Notes under the pieces: model-generated
The model's input: only the letters and a program-made list of their open reading frames with translations
What the model was told of the DNA's origin: nothing
Database searches by the model: none
Program-made: the position numbers and the translations under genes
Shown here: piece by piece, positions 9,440 to 19,224 of the stretch
How positions within the stretch are numbered: position 1 is the first letter of the stretch
Layout of the letters: each line of letters begins with the position of its first letter
DNA from: Segatella copri
GTDB taxonomy: Bacteria; Bacteroidota; Bacteroidia; Bacteroidales; Bacteroidaceae
Length of the DNA stretch: 64,000 nt
Direction: 5' to 3'
Assembly: GCF_019249655.2 (NCBI RefSeq)
Contig: NZ_CP137557.1
Span: 874,501-938,500 of the forward strand

Positions 9440-12400
9440 ATGAAACTCTTCAGTCATAAACCGGTTCTCTTCAGTCATAAACCCGTTCTCTTCAGCACCC
9501 TTCTCTGCCTCTCGCTTTCAGCTACGACACAGGCACAGGTGAAGATGAACATAGATGCCACCCAGCGAGCTGCCATGATCAGCAACTACCAGTATGGACT
9601 CTTCTTCGAGGAAATCAACCATGCCGGAGATGGAGGTCTCTATGCCGAACTCATCAGAAACCGTTCTTTCGAGGATAACTCTTCTACACCCGAATATTGG
9701 TCGGCCATCAGGAAGAGCGGACAGGCGGTGAACCTCTCACTCAATGCCACCCAGCAGCTTAACAGTGCCCAGCGAACCAATCTCCGTGTCTCCATCTCAG
9801 GAGCCAGCGATGCCCGAAAGGCGGGTATCAGCAACAGCGGCTTCTGGGGAATGAACTTCGTTAGCGATTCCACCTACACCCTCACCTTATGGGTCAAGGC
9901 ATCTACCAGCTTCAACGGCAAACTCTATGGCCAGTTGCAGAAGGCGGATGGCTCGGCTGCCTCTGAAGAGGTGAAACTGCAGGGGAAGCTGGAAACCAAC
10001 AAATGGGTAAAGCTCTCGGCAACCATCAAGGCCACAGCCGATTGCAGCGATGGACGCTTTGCCCTTCTTTCTTCTACCAATGGCACCCTCTACCTGGATG
10101 TGGTGTCGCTGATGCCTGCCACCTGGAAAGGACGCACCAACGGATTGCGCCCCGACCTGGCACAACTCCTCTATGATACCAAACCAAGTTTCCTCCGTTT
10201 CCCAGGCGGATGCTATGTGGAAGGACAGGATGGTTACGAGAACGCCTTCAGATGGAAATCTACATTAGGTCCTATCGAAGAGCGCCCTGGCCATTGGAAC
10301 AACAACTGGCACTACCGCTCTTCCGACGGATTGGGATATGATGAGTATCTGCAGCTGTGCGAAGACCTGAATGCCGCACCGATGTTTGTGGTGAACGTAG
10401 GTTTGGGTCATGGCTTCACCGTGCCTTTCGAGCAGGTGGATACCCTGGTGCAGAATACCCTGGATGCCATTGAGTATGCCAACGGCGATGAAACCACAGA
10501 GTGGGGAAGACGACGCATCGCCAACGGCCACAAAGAACCATACGGACTTAAATTCATCGAGATAGGCAATGAGAACGGTCAGCCGGAGGCACGCTTCGAG
10601 TACAGTCGCCGCTATGCCAGGTTCTATGATGCTATCCATGCCAAATATCCTGATATTGTGATCATCGGCAACGTGGAGGCATGGGGCACCGACAACCCTT
10701 TGTGGGTGCTCGATACCCCAGTAGATTTGGTAGATGAGCATTACTACCGTTCTTATCAATGGATGAGAAACAACTATAACAAGTACGACCGCTACAACCG
10801 CTCCATCGGCGTTTATAACGGCGAGTATGCTGCTAATCAGGGTGCCTACGGCAAGTATGGCAATCTGAACAGTGCCCTGGGTGAAGCCATCTACATGCTG
10901 GGCATGGAGAAGAATTCGGATGTATGCAAGCTGGCAAGCTTTGCACCTATCTTCACCCACGAAAAGGACCCTCTGTGGGCATACGATATGATTCACTTCA
11001 ATGCCGGCAAGAACTTCTGTACCCCTTCTTACTACGTGCAGAAGCTGCTGGGCAACCATCTGGGCAAGCAGAACCTGAAATGGACGGAAACAGGCAATGT
11101 TACCGCTGATGCCGATTGCAAGGTGGGCGTGGGTTCTTGGGCAACCCAGGTGGATTACGATGATGTGGAAGTGAAGGATGGAAACGGAAACTCCCTGCTG
11201 AAGGATCTTTTCGAATCTCCAGGTTCATCTTCTGATGCCTCTGCTGGCTGGAATGCCGGGGAAGGCAGTTGGAGTATCAGCAATGGTGTGCTTTCGCAGA
11301 ACGGAGGAGGCACCAACTGTACCAACGTGAATGCCAGGGTCATCTCCGATTCTCACTATACCTATAAGCTCAGAGCCAGAAAGACGGGTGGAGACGAAGG
11401 ATTCCTCATCATCTTCAACTACCAGGATGCCGACAACTACTGCTGGTGGAACCTGGGTGGATGGAACAACACCAGCCACGGCGTGGAGCAATGCGTAAAC
11501 GGAAGCAAAAACACCCTTGCCACGGCTTCGGGAAGAATAGAAACCAACCGATGGTATGATATTGAGATTGATGTGGATGGCAACCAGGTGACATGCAAAC
11601 TGGATGGCAACACCATCCACCAGTTCTCGCTTCCTGCCGACCAGCTCATCTACCAGTCGGCTCAGATAGATGAAGAGCAGGGTATGCTCTATCTCAAGGT
11701 GGTGAATCCGAATGCCAAGGCGGCTACCCTGGATTTGAACCTCAAGAACATGAAGGCGGAGCAGGGCACCGTGGTTCGACTGACTTCGGAGAACGGAACC
11801 GATGAGAATACGATGGATGAACCGATGAAGGTGGTTCCTACCAGCGAGCAGACGCTCAGCGATGTGAACCAGCTGGAGATTCCGGCTTACTCGCTCAATG
11901 TGTTCAAGCTGAAGGTGAGCGATGTGGCTGACGAGGTGAAGGACGATGTGCTTGCCGAGGATGCCGATAAATACGGTTATCTCTATGCCCACATGCATGC
12001 TTCGCAGGAAATCACCTGCTTTGCCCTGAGCCGTTACGGCAATAGCTACAACGACCTCTTTAACAGCGGTGAAGTGTTTGATACCAAGAAGTTTACGCAG
12101 ACGGGCGGCATGCGCGATGCCTATGTTACCCGCACCCAGAGCGGTAAGTTTATGCTGGCAGGCACTGACATGACCTCGCGCCTGGGATGGACAAGCAACC
12201 ACAACATGGTGCTGATGCTGAGCAACGACCTGGTACACTTGGACAAGAGCATCAGCATCGACCTGGAAAGTCCGGAGAACATGAAGGCATTGGGGCTTAC
12301 CGACGTGAAGGATATGACGGCTGCCTGGGCACCGCAGGTTATCTACGACCCGCAAACCCGGAAGTATGTGGTATATTACTCCGTGGGATTCCCTGATCGC

Positions 12401-13747
12401 CATCGCATCTACTATTCGCTGGTAAACGAGGACCTTACCGAGGTATCTCTGCCGAAACTCTACTTCGACCCGGGTTACGACATCATCGATGCCGACATCG
12501 TTTATAATAAGGTGGATGGCGAATACGTGATGATTTACAAGACCGAGAGCGGAGAACACCACCTGAAGCAGGCGAGAGCCAAGCAGCTGGTGCCGGGCGA
12601 TAAGACCACGGGCACCTGCCAGTGGAACCTGGTGGATGACTTCGATGTGTATGAGAAGGGCAAGTCGATAGAGGCACCAAGTCTCTTCCGTCCTATCGGA
12701 AGCAGAACCTGGAAGCTCGCTTACCAGAACTACAGTGGCGGCGGCTATCGAATGGTAGATTTGGATGAGCACTGCATGAACCCTCAGGGCATGACCAATA
12801 TCCAGGGCAATGTGCAGCCGCAGCACGGTTCGTTCGTGAAGCTCACGCAGAAGGAGTACCAGCATCTTGAAACCTGGGAGCAGGTGGTAACTCTGCTGAA
12901 GCAAGCCAGAAAGCTGCAGGCGGTTCAGCCATTGCAGGCATTGAATGATGCCATTGAACTTGGCGACCAGGTACTTGCCACATCGGGCAGTTTCGATGAG
13001 GAGTGTGAAAGCATGCAGAAGGCATACGCAGCCCTGAAGGATGCCCTGGATGGATATGATGAGTATCTGAAGCAGGAGGCAGCAGCGGGCAGGGTATCAG
13101 ATCTCACCTTCCTGTTGCAGAATCCTGATTTCTCTGAGGGTGCCACGGGATGGAGCGGAACCTCGTTTACCGCAGCATCGGCAGGTGTGGCTGAGCATTA
13201 TAACAAGACTTTTGATTTCTATCAGGAGTTGACGGGCTTGCCAAACGGGCACTATCGGGTAGAGGTGCAGAGTTTCTACCGTGCGGGAGGCATCTCGCAG
13301 GCAGTGACATCGCATGACAACGGTACGGAACAGATCAATGCCATCTTCTATGCCAACGGCGAGGAGAAGCCGGTTTGCTCACTCTATGATACGGATGCCT
13401 ACAGCGTTTCGCCTTATAGCTATCCGGATAATGTGAGTCAGGCAAACGAGGCGTTCAACCAGAACGACCTCTATCACAATGTTATTGATTGTGTGGTAAC
13501 GGATGGTGTGCTGCGTCTGGGCATCAGGAGCCGGCAGCGAATCAATGCCGACTGGTGCTGCTTCGACAACTTCAAGCTCACCTATCTGGATGCCACCACA
13601 TCTGGTATCAAGGGTGTGGAGGCGGATGCATCTTCATCTGCAGATTCCCAAAAGGGCAAGCAGGGCATCTATCGCCTGGATGGCATGAAGCTGAATGCCA
13701 AGCCTGCCCAGGGGATTTATATCCAGGGCGGAAAGAAGCTCCGCTAG
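9440..13747 (+). CDS. GH51 alpha-L-arabinofuranosidase fused to a GH43-like domain and binding module
   Basis: 1435-residue secreted enzyme predicted to release alpha-L-arabinofuranose. The N-terminus carries the GH51 signature YGLFFEEINHAGDGGLY. A TIM-barrel catalytic region (about 235-560) has the acid/base Glu378 in EIGNENG and the probable nucleophile Glu462 in NGEYAANQG. A LamG/DUF1080-like beta-sandwich (about 585-735) is inserted before the GH51 C-terminal sandwich. A second enzyme-like domain (about 840-1130) resembles GH43 propeller folds (MRDAYVTRT, AAWAPQVIYDP, IDADIVYNK). A module shared with neighbouring genes (about 1219-1383) and a sorting-type tail (IYRLDGMKLN) end the protein. 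I chose ATG 9440 because it opens a signal peptide; the upstream in-frame ATG at 9386 would bury it. The signal region carries a 21-base tandem duplication. Confidence 0.9.
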   Translation: MKLFSHKPVLFSHKPVLFSTLLCLSLSATTQAQVKMNIDATQRAAMISNYQYGLFFEEINHAGDGGLYAELIRNRSFEDNSSTPEYWSAIRKSGQAVNLSLNATQQLNSAQRTNLRVSISGASDARKAGISNSGFWGMNFVSDSTYTLTLWVKASTSFNGKLYGQLQKADGSAASEEVKLQGKLETNKWVKLSATIKATADCSDGRFALLSSTNGTLYLDVVSLMPATWKGRTNGLRPDLAQLLYDTKPSFLRFPGGCYVEGQDGYENAFRWKSTLGPIEERPGHWNNNWHYRSSDGLGYDEYLQLCEDLNAAPMFVVNVGLGHGFTVPFEQVDTLVQNTLDAIEYANGDETTEWGRRRIANGHKEPYGLKFIEIGNENGQPEARFEYSRRYARFYDAIHAKYPDIVIIGNVEAWGTDNPLWVLDTPVDLVDEHYYRSYQWMRNNYNKYDRYNRSIGVYNGEYAANQGAYGKYGNLNSALGEAIYMLGMEKNSDVCKLASFAPIFTHEKDPLWAYDMIHFNAGKNFCTPSYYVQKLLGNHLGKQNLKWTETGNVTADADCKVGVGSWATQVDYDDVEVKDGNGNSLLKDLFESPGSSSDASAGWNAGEGSWSISNGVLSQNGGGTNCTNVNARVISDSHYTYKLRARKTGGDEGFLIIFNYQDADNYCWWNLGGWNNTSHGVEQCVNGSKNTLATASGRIETNRWYDIEIDVDGNQVTCKLDGNTIHQFSLPADQLIYQSAQIDEEQGMLYLKVVNPNAKAATLDLNLKNMKAEQGTVVRLTSENGTDENTMDEPMKVVPTSEQTLSDVNQLEIPAYSLNVFKLKVSDVADEVKDDVLAEDADKYGYLYAHMHASQEITCFALSRYGNSYNDLFNSGEVFDTKKFTQTGGMRDAYVTRTQSGKFMLAGTDMTSRLGWTSNHNMVLMLSNDLVHLDKSISIDLESPENMKALGLTDVKDMTAAWAPQVIYDPQTRKYVVYYSVGFPDRHRIYYSLVNEDLTEVSLPKLYFDPGYDIIDADIVYNKVDGEYVMIYKTESGEHHLKQARAKQLVPGDKTTGTCQWNLVDDFDVYEKGKSIEAPSLFRPIGSRTWKLAYQNYSGGGYRMVDLDEHCMNPQGMTNIQGNVQPQHGSFVKLTQKEYQHLETWEQVVTLLKQARKLQAVQPLQALNDAIELGDQVLATSGSFDEECESMQKAYAALKDALDGYDEYLKQEAAAGRVSDLTFLLQNPDFSEGATGWSGTSFTAASAGVAEHYNKTFDFYQELTGLPNGHYRVEVQSFYRAGGISQAVTSHDNGTEQINAIFYANGEEKPVCSLYDTDAYSVSPYSYPDNVSQANEAFNQNDLYHNVIDCVVTDGVLRLGIRSRQRINADWCCFDNFKLTYLDATTSGIKGVEADASSSADSQKGKQGIYRLDGMKLNAKPAQGIYIQGGKKLR
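9445..9495 (+). repeat. 21-base tandem duplication inside the signal-peptide coding region
   Basis: Two nearly identical copies of CTCTTCAGTCATAAACCGGTT (second copy with CCCG) followed by a partial third CTCTTCAGC encode the heptad FSHKPVL twice. The unit is a multiple of three, so the frame is kept while the n-region of the signal peptide is lengthened. Boundaries are approximate. Confidence 0.75.
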
Positions 13748-13782
13748 GCGTCCCGGCGGATTGGAAATCCGGCGGGACGCCT
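13746..13782. repeat. GC-rich REP-like palindrome after the GH51 stop
   Basis: Arms AGGCGTCCC (13746-13754) and GGGACGCCT (13774-13782) enclose a second inverted repeat (GGATT..AATCC). No T-run follows, so it is more likely an intergenic palindromic repeat or RNA-stabilising hairpin than a classical terminator. Confidence 0.6.
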
Positions 13783-13860
13783 GGCGGGCTTGCGTTCCTG
13801 GCTCAAAAACAATAATTCAAAACAATTAATCAACACAACAACTATTCAAAACTGAAAGAA

Positions 13861-16194
13861 ATGAAAAAAAAGTACTCAAAAGTAATGTTGGCGCTGGCGC
13901 TGGCTTCGGTGGGAATCGTAACCCCTGCCTTTGCTGCCGACGTGGTGCAAACCAACAAGGTTTGGCTGAGCGGCGCCACACACATCTATGCTAGAATGAA
14001 CGTGAGCGGCATCGCCACCAGCACCATCAAGGAGCAGGGATTCTGCTATTCTTCTACAAACACAAACCCCACAGTGGATGATGCTACCACCAAGGTCTAT
14101 CTGAGCAACAATGGCAACATCTATAATATGTCGGGCTTGCAGCCAGCCACCGTATATTATATCCGTGCCTACGTAATGAAGAAGGATGGCACCGTGGTAT
14201 ATGGCGACCCGGTGAAGGCGATAACCCGTCCGGGCGGAGGCATTACCTACAGCATTGAAGGCTTCTCGGGCGATGCCGATACCCGTATTCAGAGTGCGGC
14301 AAAGGAAGCCGTCAACCTCTGGAATGAATACACCGGCATCAACGGACTTCATCTCTCCATCCACTATGGTGCCGGCACACCTACTGCCGACTGCAGCTAC
14401 GGCGGATGGATGCGGGTAGGACCTAACGCCTCTTACCAGCGCACCGGAACCCTGCTCCACGAAATGCTCCATGCCATAGGCGTGGGAACCATCGGCACCT
14501 GGCAGAACAACAGTTTCCTGCGCGCTAATACCACCCACGGCTATTGGCTGGGAAGCAGAGTAACGCGTGCCCTGCGCTTCTGGGATAACAACCCTACCAG
14601 TCAGCTCAACGGCGACGGCACCCACATGTGGCCATACGGCGTAAACGGTGCGCATGAGGATAACGGAACCCAGAATCTCTATATCGCCAACTCGCTGCTG
14701 GCAGAAGCCCTGGGCGAGGATGGATTGGCACCCACTTCCGGACAGTTTGCCACCCCAGCCTACGTGTTCGAGCAGGATGACAACACCAAGTATTATCTGA
14801 AGAACGAGGAGCTGGGCATTTCTTCCAAGTTCCTGCGCATCGACAAGACGGGCAACCTGCAGTGGGTAGCCATGAGTGCCGACGAGGCAACAGCCAACGA
14901 CAGTGCCGCATGGAACGTAACCTTCGACCCTGCCACCTGCTATTACAGCTTGAAGAATGTGGCCACAGGCAGATACATGACCTATGGCACATCGGGCAAC
15001 AACGGCATCAAGACCAAGATAACGGATAACATCAGTGCCAAAGAGCAGTTCCACCTGCTGCCATCACCGGTAGAGGTGGCCACCCTAAACGGCGAAGCCA
15101 AGCATGGCTACTGGATAGGCAATGTAACCAGCAACAGCATGAACTGCCTGACGGCACAGGAAACCACCCGAATCAAGGCCAACGCCCTGAACTTCTCGGC
15201 GGCTGGCGGTGCCCAGCGATGGCTCATCCTTACTGGCGATGAAGCCAAGCAGCTTACCGCTGCCCTGCGTGTGGATATAGCCAAGAAGGTTTCCGCCCTG
15301 CTCGACAAGATGGAGGCACTGCTCGATGTGCCTCACAAGGAGGTGAAGGAGGGCACGGATGCCACCTTCAAGGCAGAACTGGAAAAGATGAAGACGGAAG
15401 CCGAAACGGCATCTGCCGACCGACTGGAGGAACTGGAGGATGAGGCAAACACCGCCCTGCGCAACTTCCTGGGCGATGTAGTAGCCGCATCAGCCGATGA
15501 ACCATTCGATATCAGTTTCCTGCTTCAGAATGCAGGCATGGATGCTGCCGACGGATGGAGCATGGAGCCAACCCTGAACTATTCGTGCGGCGAGTTCTAC
15601 CAGCGTGCCTACGATATGAACCAGAAACTCGCCAAGATGCCAGTGGGTGTCTATGAATTGAAGGTTCAGGCATTCCAGCGCCCTGGCTCTATCACCACTG
15701 CCTACCAGGATTACCAGGCAGGCAAGAACAACGTGGATGCCTTCATCTATCTGGGCAATGTGAACAACAAGCAGAACATCTGCCACATCATGGATGGTGC
15801 ACAGCAGGAGAAACTGATGTCGGGCAAGGAAGCCAGCGTGGGCAATCAGTATGTACCTGACGATATGGCATCGGCAGCCAAGTATTTCGCAGCCGGTATT
15901 TATGAGAACAGTGTGAAGGTTACCACCAAGTATCGTACTACCATGACCATCGGCATGAAGTCGCAAAACAACACTGGCTCAAGCTGGTGGAGCATCTGCG
16001 ATAACTTCCGCCTCTACTATTACGGAGCCGAGGAACCATCTACCGGCATCCAGGAAGTAACCGTAGATAAGGCGCATGGCCAGCAGGGCATCTATACCCT
16101 GGGCGGACAGCTGGTGAAGAAGAACGGCAAAAACCTGAGCGGATTGCCACAGGGCATCTACATCGTAGATGGCAAGAAAGTGGTAGTGAAGTAA
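13861..16194 (+). CDS. Secreted HExxH metalloprotease-like protein with ricin-like domain
   Basis: 777 residues. The signal peptide ends near AFAA (about 25), and a fibronectin-like domain follows (about 28-122). A peptidase-like domain (about 130-300) carries HEMLHAIGVGT, with His200, Glu201, His204 and Gly207. This fits HExxHxxG zinc peptidases, but the usual third metzincin ligand after the glycine is Thr. The His-rich stretch THMWPYGVNGAHEDNG downstream may supply a ligand. A beta-trefoil/ricin-like region (about 300-460), helical Ala/Glu-rich sequence, one copy of the shared module (about 545-723) and a sorting-type tail (IYTLGGQLVKK) complete it. It may trim glycoproteins or act on matrix protein; activity is inferred only from the motif. 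Confidence 0.75.
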   Translation: MKKKYSKVMLALALASVGIVTPAFAADVVQTNKVWLSGATHIYARMNVSGIATSTIKEQGFCYSSTNTNPTVDDATTKVYLSNNGNIYNMSGLQPATVYYIRAYVMKKDGTVVYGDPVKAITRPGGGITYSIEGFSGDADTRIQSAAKEAVNLWNEYTGINGLHLSIHYGAGTPTADCSYGGWMRVGPNASYQRTGTLLHEMLHAIGVGTIGTWQNNSFLRANTTHGYWLGSRVTRALRFWDNNPTSQLNGDGTHMWPYGVNGAHEDNGTQNLYIANSLLAEALGEDGLAPTSGQFATPAYVFEQDDNTKYYLKNEELGISSKFLRIDKTGNLQWVAMSADEATANDSAAWNVTFDPATCYYSLKNVATGRYMTYGTSGNNGIKTKITDNISAKEQFHLLPSPVEVATLNGEAKHGYWIGNVTSNSMNCLTAQETTRIKANALNFSAAGGAQRWLILTGDEAKQLTAALRVDIAKKVSALLDKMEALLDVPHKEVKEGTDATFKAELEKMKTEAETASADRLEELEDEANTALRNFLGDVVAASADEPFDISFLLQNAGMDAADGWSMEPTLNYSCGEFYQRAYDMNQKLAKMPVGVYELKVQAFQRPGSITTAYQDYQAGKNNVDAFIYLGNVNNKQNICHIMDGAQQEKLMSGKEASVGNQYVPDDMASAAKYFAAGIYENSVKVTTKYRTTMTIGMKSQNNTGSSWWSICDNFRLYYYGAEEPSTGIQEVTVDKAHGQQGIYTLGGQLVKKNGKNLSGLPQGIYIVDGKKVVVK

Positions 16195-16261
16195 GGATTC
16201 CGGGATGCAATTCTTTAGGTAAATATCAGATTAGTAACTATTTAATCAACTTAATTTATAT

Positions 16262-19060
16262 ATGAATATTAGAAAAATAATGGTTTCAGCGTTGCTGGCA
16301 ACATCACTCTCGGTGGTTGCCGGCAACACCACCCAGACGGTGGCTGAGGTTACAGCTCCGGTTACCCTGAGCGAGGATGTGGATTATCACATCTCATCTG
16401 CCAACCCTTTTGCCACAACGGGTAGTATCAACATTACCAATACCGAGCGTGCAGTGGTTATCTTCGACAAGCTGGTGCCAAGCAAGGCAGATGCTTTCCT
16501 GGGTAATATCACCATCAACGGCGAAAAGGCAAAGAACGGACAGAACTGCCAGTTGCGTATCTACAACGGCGGCAGCATCCTCTTGCCGTTTGCCGACAAG
16601 GAGCCGCTCACCGTGTTCACCGAGGAGAACTATGGTGGTTCATCCAACAGCAGCTATAATGTGAACAACATCTACAACCTGTCGAGCAACAAGGCGTTCA
16701 ACAACAACATCCGCAGTTTCAAGCTGAAGCGTGGATACATGGTTTGTTTCGCCACATCTGCCAACGGGCAGGGTTACAGCCGCGTGTTCATCGCCGACCA
16801 GGCAGATAAGGAGATAGCCAATATCCCAGGTGTACTGAAGGGCAGGATTTCCTTTATCCGCATCAGCCGATGGAACAACGCCCACAAGCGCGGATGGGCA
16901 GGTTACTGGAACGACGGCGTGCAGGAGAAGTTCAACACCTCATGGTGCTACAACTGGGATGCCAGCAACCACAACGACTGGACAGACCGTGAATACGTAA
17001 CCCAGCACCACCACGAGGGATGGCCAGGCATAGCCGATGTGGGCAACAACACAGGCAGTGCCAACATTCTGGGTAACAACGAGCCGGAAAACAAGGCCGA
17101 CGACAAGGAGCAGGATGTGGATGTAAAGAACGTGCTTGCCAACTGGCCGCAGATGATGGCCACCGGACGCCGACTGGGTTCGCCAGCCGTGGCAGGCGAC
17201 TACAACTGGCTCTATGAGTTCATCGACTCCATCGATGCCCGCGGATGGCGCTGCGACTTCATCGCCGTGCATGCCTACTGGTTCAAGGACAAACCGGGAT
17301 GGGAGAGCCAGTTGAAGAGCATCAGCCAGCGCTGCGGCGGTCGCCCTATCTGGATTACCGAGATGAACTACGGTGCCAACTGGACGGGATGGCCGGGTTC
17401 TGACACCAAGGGAACCGATGCCAACTATGCCATCCAGATGCAGCACATGGCTCCTATCCTGGATTATCTGAACGATGCGCCATACATCGAGCGCTATGCC
17501 TATTATAATAATGTGCAGGATTGCCGCTATGCCATTGCGGGCGACAAGCTGACCCCTATAGGCGAATACTATGCGGCGCTGCCAGAGAAGCTGGCGTATA
17601 ACGAGAAGTATGAGTATGTGCCTACCAATCCGCCTACCTATGCTCCTAAGGAGCTCACCTCTACCTTCGTACCTCGCTCTTCAGTGTGTGTACTGTCGTG
17701 GAAGAACCCTAGCGGCGAGTTTGCCGACTCTATGTTTGTGGAGTGCAAGAAGGGTGCCAGCGGCGAGTGGAAGCGTGTGGCTACCGTGGATGTGGATGAG
17801 AATGCCGACAAGGCTTACTCTTACAAGGTGAACGTAGAGGAAGCAGGCAACTACTACTATCGCGTGCATGTGGTTGACTATAGAAACAAAGACTTGTACT
17901 CAAGCGAGGTGACCAACGTGGTAAACGGCACCGAGGGCGAAGAAGCCCTGCAGTGGGGAACCATGGTTTCCGACAATGATGCCGACAACTACTGCTACTA
18001 CAAGAGCACCTTCAGCGAGGCTCCTGCCGTGGTATTCGGAAGTGCATCTTATATGAATCCTTCTACCCGCATTGTGGAAAACGTATCATCGGTGACTACG
18101 AATTACTTTGCATCCAAGTTCTTCCCATGGAACTGCGAGGGTGATGCTGATGATTTCTCAAAGGGCAGCGAACTGAGTTCTTACCTGGTGGCAAAATCAG
18201 GTAACGGCATGATAGGCGACCTGCGTTTCGAGGCAGGACTCCTGAAGAACGAGGCGGGCACCGCCCTGCGTGTGGGTGGCGACACCATAGAATATAAGTT
18301 CAACGAGCCATTTGCCGAGGCACCGGTGGTATTCGTAACTCCGGTTTCTACCTACAAGAATTATCCGATGATGGCGCGTGTATGGGATGTAACCAAGGAT
18401 GGTTTCAAGGTGGTGATGACCCGCCAGTATGGCATGAAGGAGAAGTATCCTGCCATCGTAGGTCAGCGTGTATCTTATGTGGCTATCGAGAAGGGTACTA
18501 CCACGGCCAGCGGCAAGATACTTACCGTAAAGGATACCACCTTTACCTTTAAGTATGCCACTACCACCAACAATGTGAAGTTCGGTAAAAAGCTGGAAGA
18601 CCCAATCTTCCTCTGCCAGTATCAGACTTTCAACAGAAAACTGTTCTCAGTGCTCCGAACAGGTCCTAAGGGTCCGGCTGCAGCTTACTGCCAGTTGCGT
18701 GTAGCAGCCGACACATCTGATCCAGACCGCACATTGAGCAGCAAGAATCCTATCTCGGAGAATATCGGTTGGATGAGCATCAGCACCGACGACGGCACAT
18801 CTACCGGCATTGGTTCTATCTGGGATTCGGCATGGACTCAGGCTCAGCAGCCGCTGGATGTACAGGTGGCAGCCGGCGAGCTTGTGGTTAGCGATATGCT
18901 TTCTTCTGCGGTAAGCGTATATGCCGTGAGCGGTGCCAGCGTAGCATCTGCTAAGATGGTGGATGGCGTGGCAAAAATCAATCTCAGCCAGTTGCCAGCT
19001 GGCGTACTGATTGTGAAGGGCAATTCGGGCAAGGCTGCAAAGATTGTGGTTAGAAGATAA
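16262..19060 (+). CDS. Secreted GH128-like (Asl1-type) glycoside hydrolase
   Basis: 932 residues with a signal peptide (about 1-20). The region 155-440 matches the glycosyl-hydrolase catalytic core family (PF11790, which includes GH128 endo-beta-1,3-glucanases). Its features are YNWDA, ILGNNEPE with probable acid/base Glu274, a VHAYW strand, and IWITEMNYGANW with probable nucleophile Glu367. A fibronectin-type domain follows (about 456-554), then beta-rich sequence of unknown type, and a sorting-type tail (VYAVSGASVASAK). The gene follows the metalloprotease by 67 bases on the same strand. Substrate beta-1,3-glucan is inferred from the family. The bidirectional terminator at 19132-19171 closes the cluster. 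Confidence 0.82.
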   Translation: MNIRKIMVSALLATSLSVVAGNTTQTVAEVTAPVTLSEDVDYHISSANPFATTGSINITNTERAVVIFDKLVPSKADAFLGNITINGEKAKNGQNCQLRIYNGGSILLPFADKEPLTVFTEENYGGSSNSSYNVNNIYNLSSNKAFNNNIRSFKLKRGYMVCFATSANGQGYSRVFIADQADKEIANIPGVLKGRISFIRISRWNNAHKRGWAGYWNDGVQEKFNTSWCYNWDASNHNDWTDREYVTQHHHEGWPGIADVGNNTGSANILGNNEPENKADDKEQDVDVKNVLANWPQMMATGRRLGSPAVAGDYNWLYEFIDSIDARGWRCDFIAVHAYWFKDKPGWESQLKSISQRCGGRPIWITEMNYGANWTGWPGSDTKGTDANYAIQMQHMAPILDYLNDAPYIERYAYYNNVQDCRYAIAGDKLTPIGEYYAALPEKLAYNEKYEYVPTNPPTYAPKELTSTFVPRSSVCVLSWKNPSGEFADSMFVECKKGASGEWKRVATVDVDENADKAYSYKVNVEEAGNYYYRVHVVDYRNKDLYSSEVTNVVNGTEGEEALQWGTMVSDNDADNYCYYKSTFSEAPAVVFGSASYMNPSTRIVENVSSVTTNYFASKFFPWNCEGDADDFSKGSELSSYLVAKSGNGMIGDLRFEAGLLKNEAGTALRVGGDTIEYKFNEPFAEAPVVFVTPVSTYKNYPMMARVWDVTKDGFKVVMTRQYGMKEKYPAIVGQRVSYVAIEKGTTTASGKILTVKDTTFTFKYATTTNNVKFGKKLEDPIFLCQYQTFNRKLFSVLRTGPKGPAAAYCQLRVAADTSDPDRTLSSKNPISENIGWMSISTDDGTSTGIGSIWDSAWTQAQQPLDVQVAAGELVVSDMLSSAVSVYAVSGASVASAKMVDGVAKINLSQLPAGVLIVKGNSGKAAKIVVRR

Positions 19061-19131
19061 GTTTGAATTTGTTGGAAGATAAATTTTAGTGAAACGCAGA
19101 AACGTTGATGGTTGAAACGTTTCTGAATATA

Positions 19132-19171
19132 AAAATCCCCCATACGCTCTTTTGCGTATGGGGGATTTTTA
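19132..19171. terminator. Bidirectional terminator between convergent genes
   Basis: A perfect 17-base inverted repeat (19132-19148 and 19155-19171) with core CCCCCATACGC/GCGTATGGGGG, flanked by A5 and T5, works in both directions. It separates the GH128-like gene from the DUF4861 gene. Confidence 0.92.
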
Positions 19172-19224
19172 TATCTCATGCATTTTTATTTTTTATGCCA
19201 TGTCACCTGTCTTATCCATCATTG

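Noticed and set aside
11225..12904. Long minus-strand frame (559 codons) inside the GH51/GH43 gene
   Set aside because: It is antisense to a clear secreted enzyme, has no start context, and reads as Val/His/Ile-rich antisense sequence with no family motif.
13876..15054. Minus-strand frame of 392 codons inside the metalloprotease-like gene
   Set aside because: Antisense of a well supported secreted protein with a signal peptide; no motif.
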